DNA from: an uncultured Sulfurovum sp.
Lineage (GTDB): Bacteria > Campylobacterota > Campylobacteria > Campylobacterales > Sulfurovaceae
DNA length: 6,750 bases
Direction of reading: 5' to 3'
Assembly: GCA_947313765.1 (NCBI GenBank)
Contig: CAMZNQ010000349.1
Coordinates: 1-6,750, forward strand
Position 1 is the first letter of the stretch; each line of letters starts with the position of its first letter. Below are positions 6,218 to 6,750 of the stretch, one piece after another. The translations under genes were made by a program, and so were the position numbers. The notes below the pieces were generated by a model that did no database searches, was not told where the DNA came from, and worked only from the letters and a program-made list of their open reading frames with translations.

Positions 6218-6330
6218 CGTAGGTCGGGATGTCCCTATCCCGACAAATATTATCGTATTGATTTTAGTTTGAGCTGTTGAATTTATTGGTTGTTTTGGTT
6301 TTTGTCGGGGTGAGGATACCCCGACCTACG
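6218..6330. repeat. REPIN-like element, copy 1: two inverted GTAG hairpins
   Basis: A 113-bp element with 11-bp perfect terminal inverted repeats, CGTAGGTCGGG (6218-6228) and CCCGACCTACG (6320-6330). Each end is itself a hairpin: GTCGGGAT / GTCCCT / ATCCCGAC (6223-6244) and GTCGGGGT / GAGGAT / ACCCCGAC (6304-6325), both perfect 8-bp stems. GTAG lies just outside each stem, reading inward on opposite strands, with a 59-bp A/T-rich spacer between them. Two inverted REPs with outer GTAG is the definition of a REPIN, a non-autonomous element moved by a RAYT transposase. No transposase is in the window. A bidirectional terminator role is an alternative. Confidence 0.75.
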
Positions 6331-6333
6331 AAA

Positions 6334-6438
6334 TTATTTGTCAAATAAATCTCCTATAATCTGTTTTAATTTCTCTTCATCTACTTCTCTTTGAGTACTT
6401 ATCTCTTTGCCATTTTCTATGGTGTGGAGTGGCAAATG
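6334..6438 (-). pseudogene. Duplicated 3' end of an unidentified gene (about 34 codons)
   Basis: In one frame it encodes HLPLHTIENGKEISTQR followed by EVDEEKLKQIIGDLFDK and TAA. From 6331 to 6416 it matches the end of the partial gene at 6668-6750 with one difference in 86 bases (Ile here, Ser there). Upstream the frame runs into repeat sequence instead of a gene body, so this is most simply a tail fragment left by tandem duplication. The frame stays open through the hairpins to a TTG at 6678 (114 codons), but that upper part is translated repeat DNA. The acidic, Lys-rich helix ending GDLFDK looks like a genuine protein C-terminus. I do not recognise the family. Confidence 0.6.
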
Positions 6439-6474
6439 CGTCAAATTGTAATGTTTTAGATTTATAAGAAAATC

Positions 6475-6498
6475 GTAAGGTGCGATTGCCATCGCACC
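6475..6498 (+). repeat. REP-like hairpin, family A, copy 2
   Basis: GTAA (6475-6478, a GTAG in copy 1) precedes a perfect 8-bp stem: GGTGCGAT (6479-6486), loop TGCC, ATCGCACC (6491-6498). The stem is intact but the leading tetranucleotide is altered, the reverse of copy 1. The presumed ancestor is GTAG followed by this perfect stem. Confidence 0.65.
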
Positions 6499-6551
6499 GT
6501 TAAATAGGGTTGGTATAAAATAAAACTTTCGCCGAAAGGCTTCAACAAATC

Positions 6552-6664
6552 CGTAGGTCGGGATGTCCCTATCCCGACAAACATTATCGTATTGATTTTT
6601 GTTTGAACTGTTAGATTTGTTAATTGTTTTGGTTTTTGTCGGGGTGAGGATGCCCCGACTTACG
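6552..6664. repeat. REPIN-like element, copy 2
   Basis: Same 113-bp length as copy 1, with 10 differences, six of them in the spacer between 6600 and 6625. The left hairpin (6557-6578) is identical and perfect. The right hairpin is GTCGGGGT / GAGGAT / GCCCCGAC (6638-6659), with a T-G wobble at the loop end. The right GTAG has become GTAA on the minus strand (plus-strand CTTACG). If GTAG is needed for mobilisation, this copy should be less active. Confidence 0.72.
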
Positions 6665-6667
6665 AAA

Positions 6668-6750
6668 TTATTTGTCAAATAAATCTCCTATACTCTGTTT
6701 TAATTTCTCTTCATCTACTTCTCTTTGAGTACTTATCTCTTTGCCATTTT
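6668..6750 (-). CDS. Unidentified protein, last 26 codons (5' part outside window)
   Basis: The minus-strand frame open at the window edge encodes NGKEISTQREVDEE followed by KLKQSIGDLFDK and TAA (6668-6670). It is charged and probably helical. It matches the tail fragment at 6334-6438 in 85 of 86 bases over the shared stretch. It could be the true end of a gene lying to the right, or one more tail copy in a longer tandem array. The family is not recognisable from this length and no function is proposed. Confidence 0.5.
   Translation of the reverse strand, partial: NGKEISTQREVDEEKLKQSIGDLFDK

Larger units (their letters stand above)
6109..6750. repeat. Tandem repeat, period 334 bp, about 1.9 copies visible
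   Basis: Copy 1 starts near 6109-6121 and runs to about 6439; copy 2 starts near 6440 and is cut by the window end. From the first hairpin onward every landmark recurs at +334: GCGATTGCCAT (6148/6482), CCGTAGGTCGGG (6217/6551), GTCGGGGTGAGGAT (6304/6638), AAATTATTTGTC (6331/6665) and TTGCCATTTT (6407/6741). The left end (GTCAAATTGTAA, 6121/6440) is offset by only 319 because copy 2 carries about 15 extra bases. Order per unit: A/T-rich lead, REP-like hairpin, a GCC-GAAA-GGC mini-hairpin (6197-6206 in copy 1), a pair of inverted REP-like hairpins, then the 3' end of a minus-strand gene. This explains the gene-poor stretch to the right of tsaD. Confidence 0.92.

Noticed and set aside
6334..6678. 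114-codon minus-strand open frame from TTG 6678 as a real protein
   Set aside because: Its upper two thirds are the translation of REP and REPIN hairpins (for example the RDRDIPTYGF and FRRKF stretches); only the last ~34 codons match a gene tail, and the TTG has no ribosome binding site.
6109..6750. CRISPR array
   Set aside because: The repeated unit is 334 bp with diverged copies and internal hairpins; there are no short identical repeats with unique spacers.
1..6750. tRNA or rRNA genes
   Set aside because: No cloverleaf-like stretch or rRNA signature was found by eye in the gaps; the only structured non-coding DNA is the repeat block at the right end.

Overview
The window looks like a chromosomal segment from a low-GC member of the Campylobacterota (Sulfurimonas/Sulfurovum/Arcobacter-like). 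This rests on the wording of GyrB (the [12 protein letters not shown] and [13 protein letters not shown] stretches and a C-terminus ending HLDV), the short 273-residue GalU, the single-domain 125-residue QueF and the gyrB-queF adjacency. The assignment comes from remembered family sequences, not from a search.

Layout: the left part carries gltX (5' end cut off by the window) and galU on the plus strand, 3 nt apart. They converge with a minus-strand cluster that reads, in transcription order, tsaD, gyrB, queF. The galU and queF stop codons overlap in a TTAA that forms the loop of a small hairpin. gyrB and queF abut exactly (TAG then ATG). tsaD and gyrB are separated by 63 nt. The right end (about 6088-6750) holds no complete gene. 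It is a mosaic of REP-like hairpins inside a 334-bp tandem repeat, which also duplicates the 3' end of a minus-strand gene continuing past the window.

The centre of interest is gyrB. It contains a 144-residue mini-intein (3284-3715) between the TOPRIM motif EGDSAGG and SAKQGR. All splicing residues are visible and no homing endonuclease is present. Block B of the intein carries a 17-nt A tract on the coding strand, and a one-base slip in either direction leads to an early stop. Twenty-seven codons after the splice junction the host gene has an in-frame TAA, after which reading continues in the same frame. The total length minus the intein (771 codon positions) is normal for GyrB. The lesion is therefore a substitution or a pair of compensating indels, not a net frameshift, and it splits TOPRIM between two open frames. 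In an essential gene this means a sequence error, a decayed or second gyrB copy, or an unusual expression mode. The sequence alone cannot decide.

How the genes work together: they are housekeeping functions. They cover Glu-tRNA charging (gltX), UDP-glucose supply (galU), tRNA t6A modification (tsaD), DNA supercoiling (gyrB) and queuosine synthesis (queF). tsaD, queF and gltX all touch tRNA, but the co-location more likely reflects chromosomal neighbourhood than one pathway.
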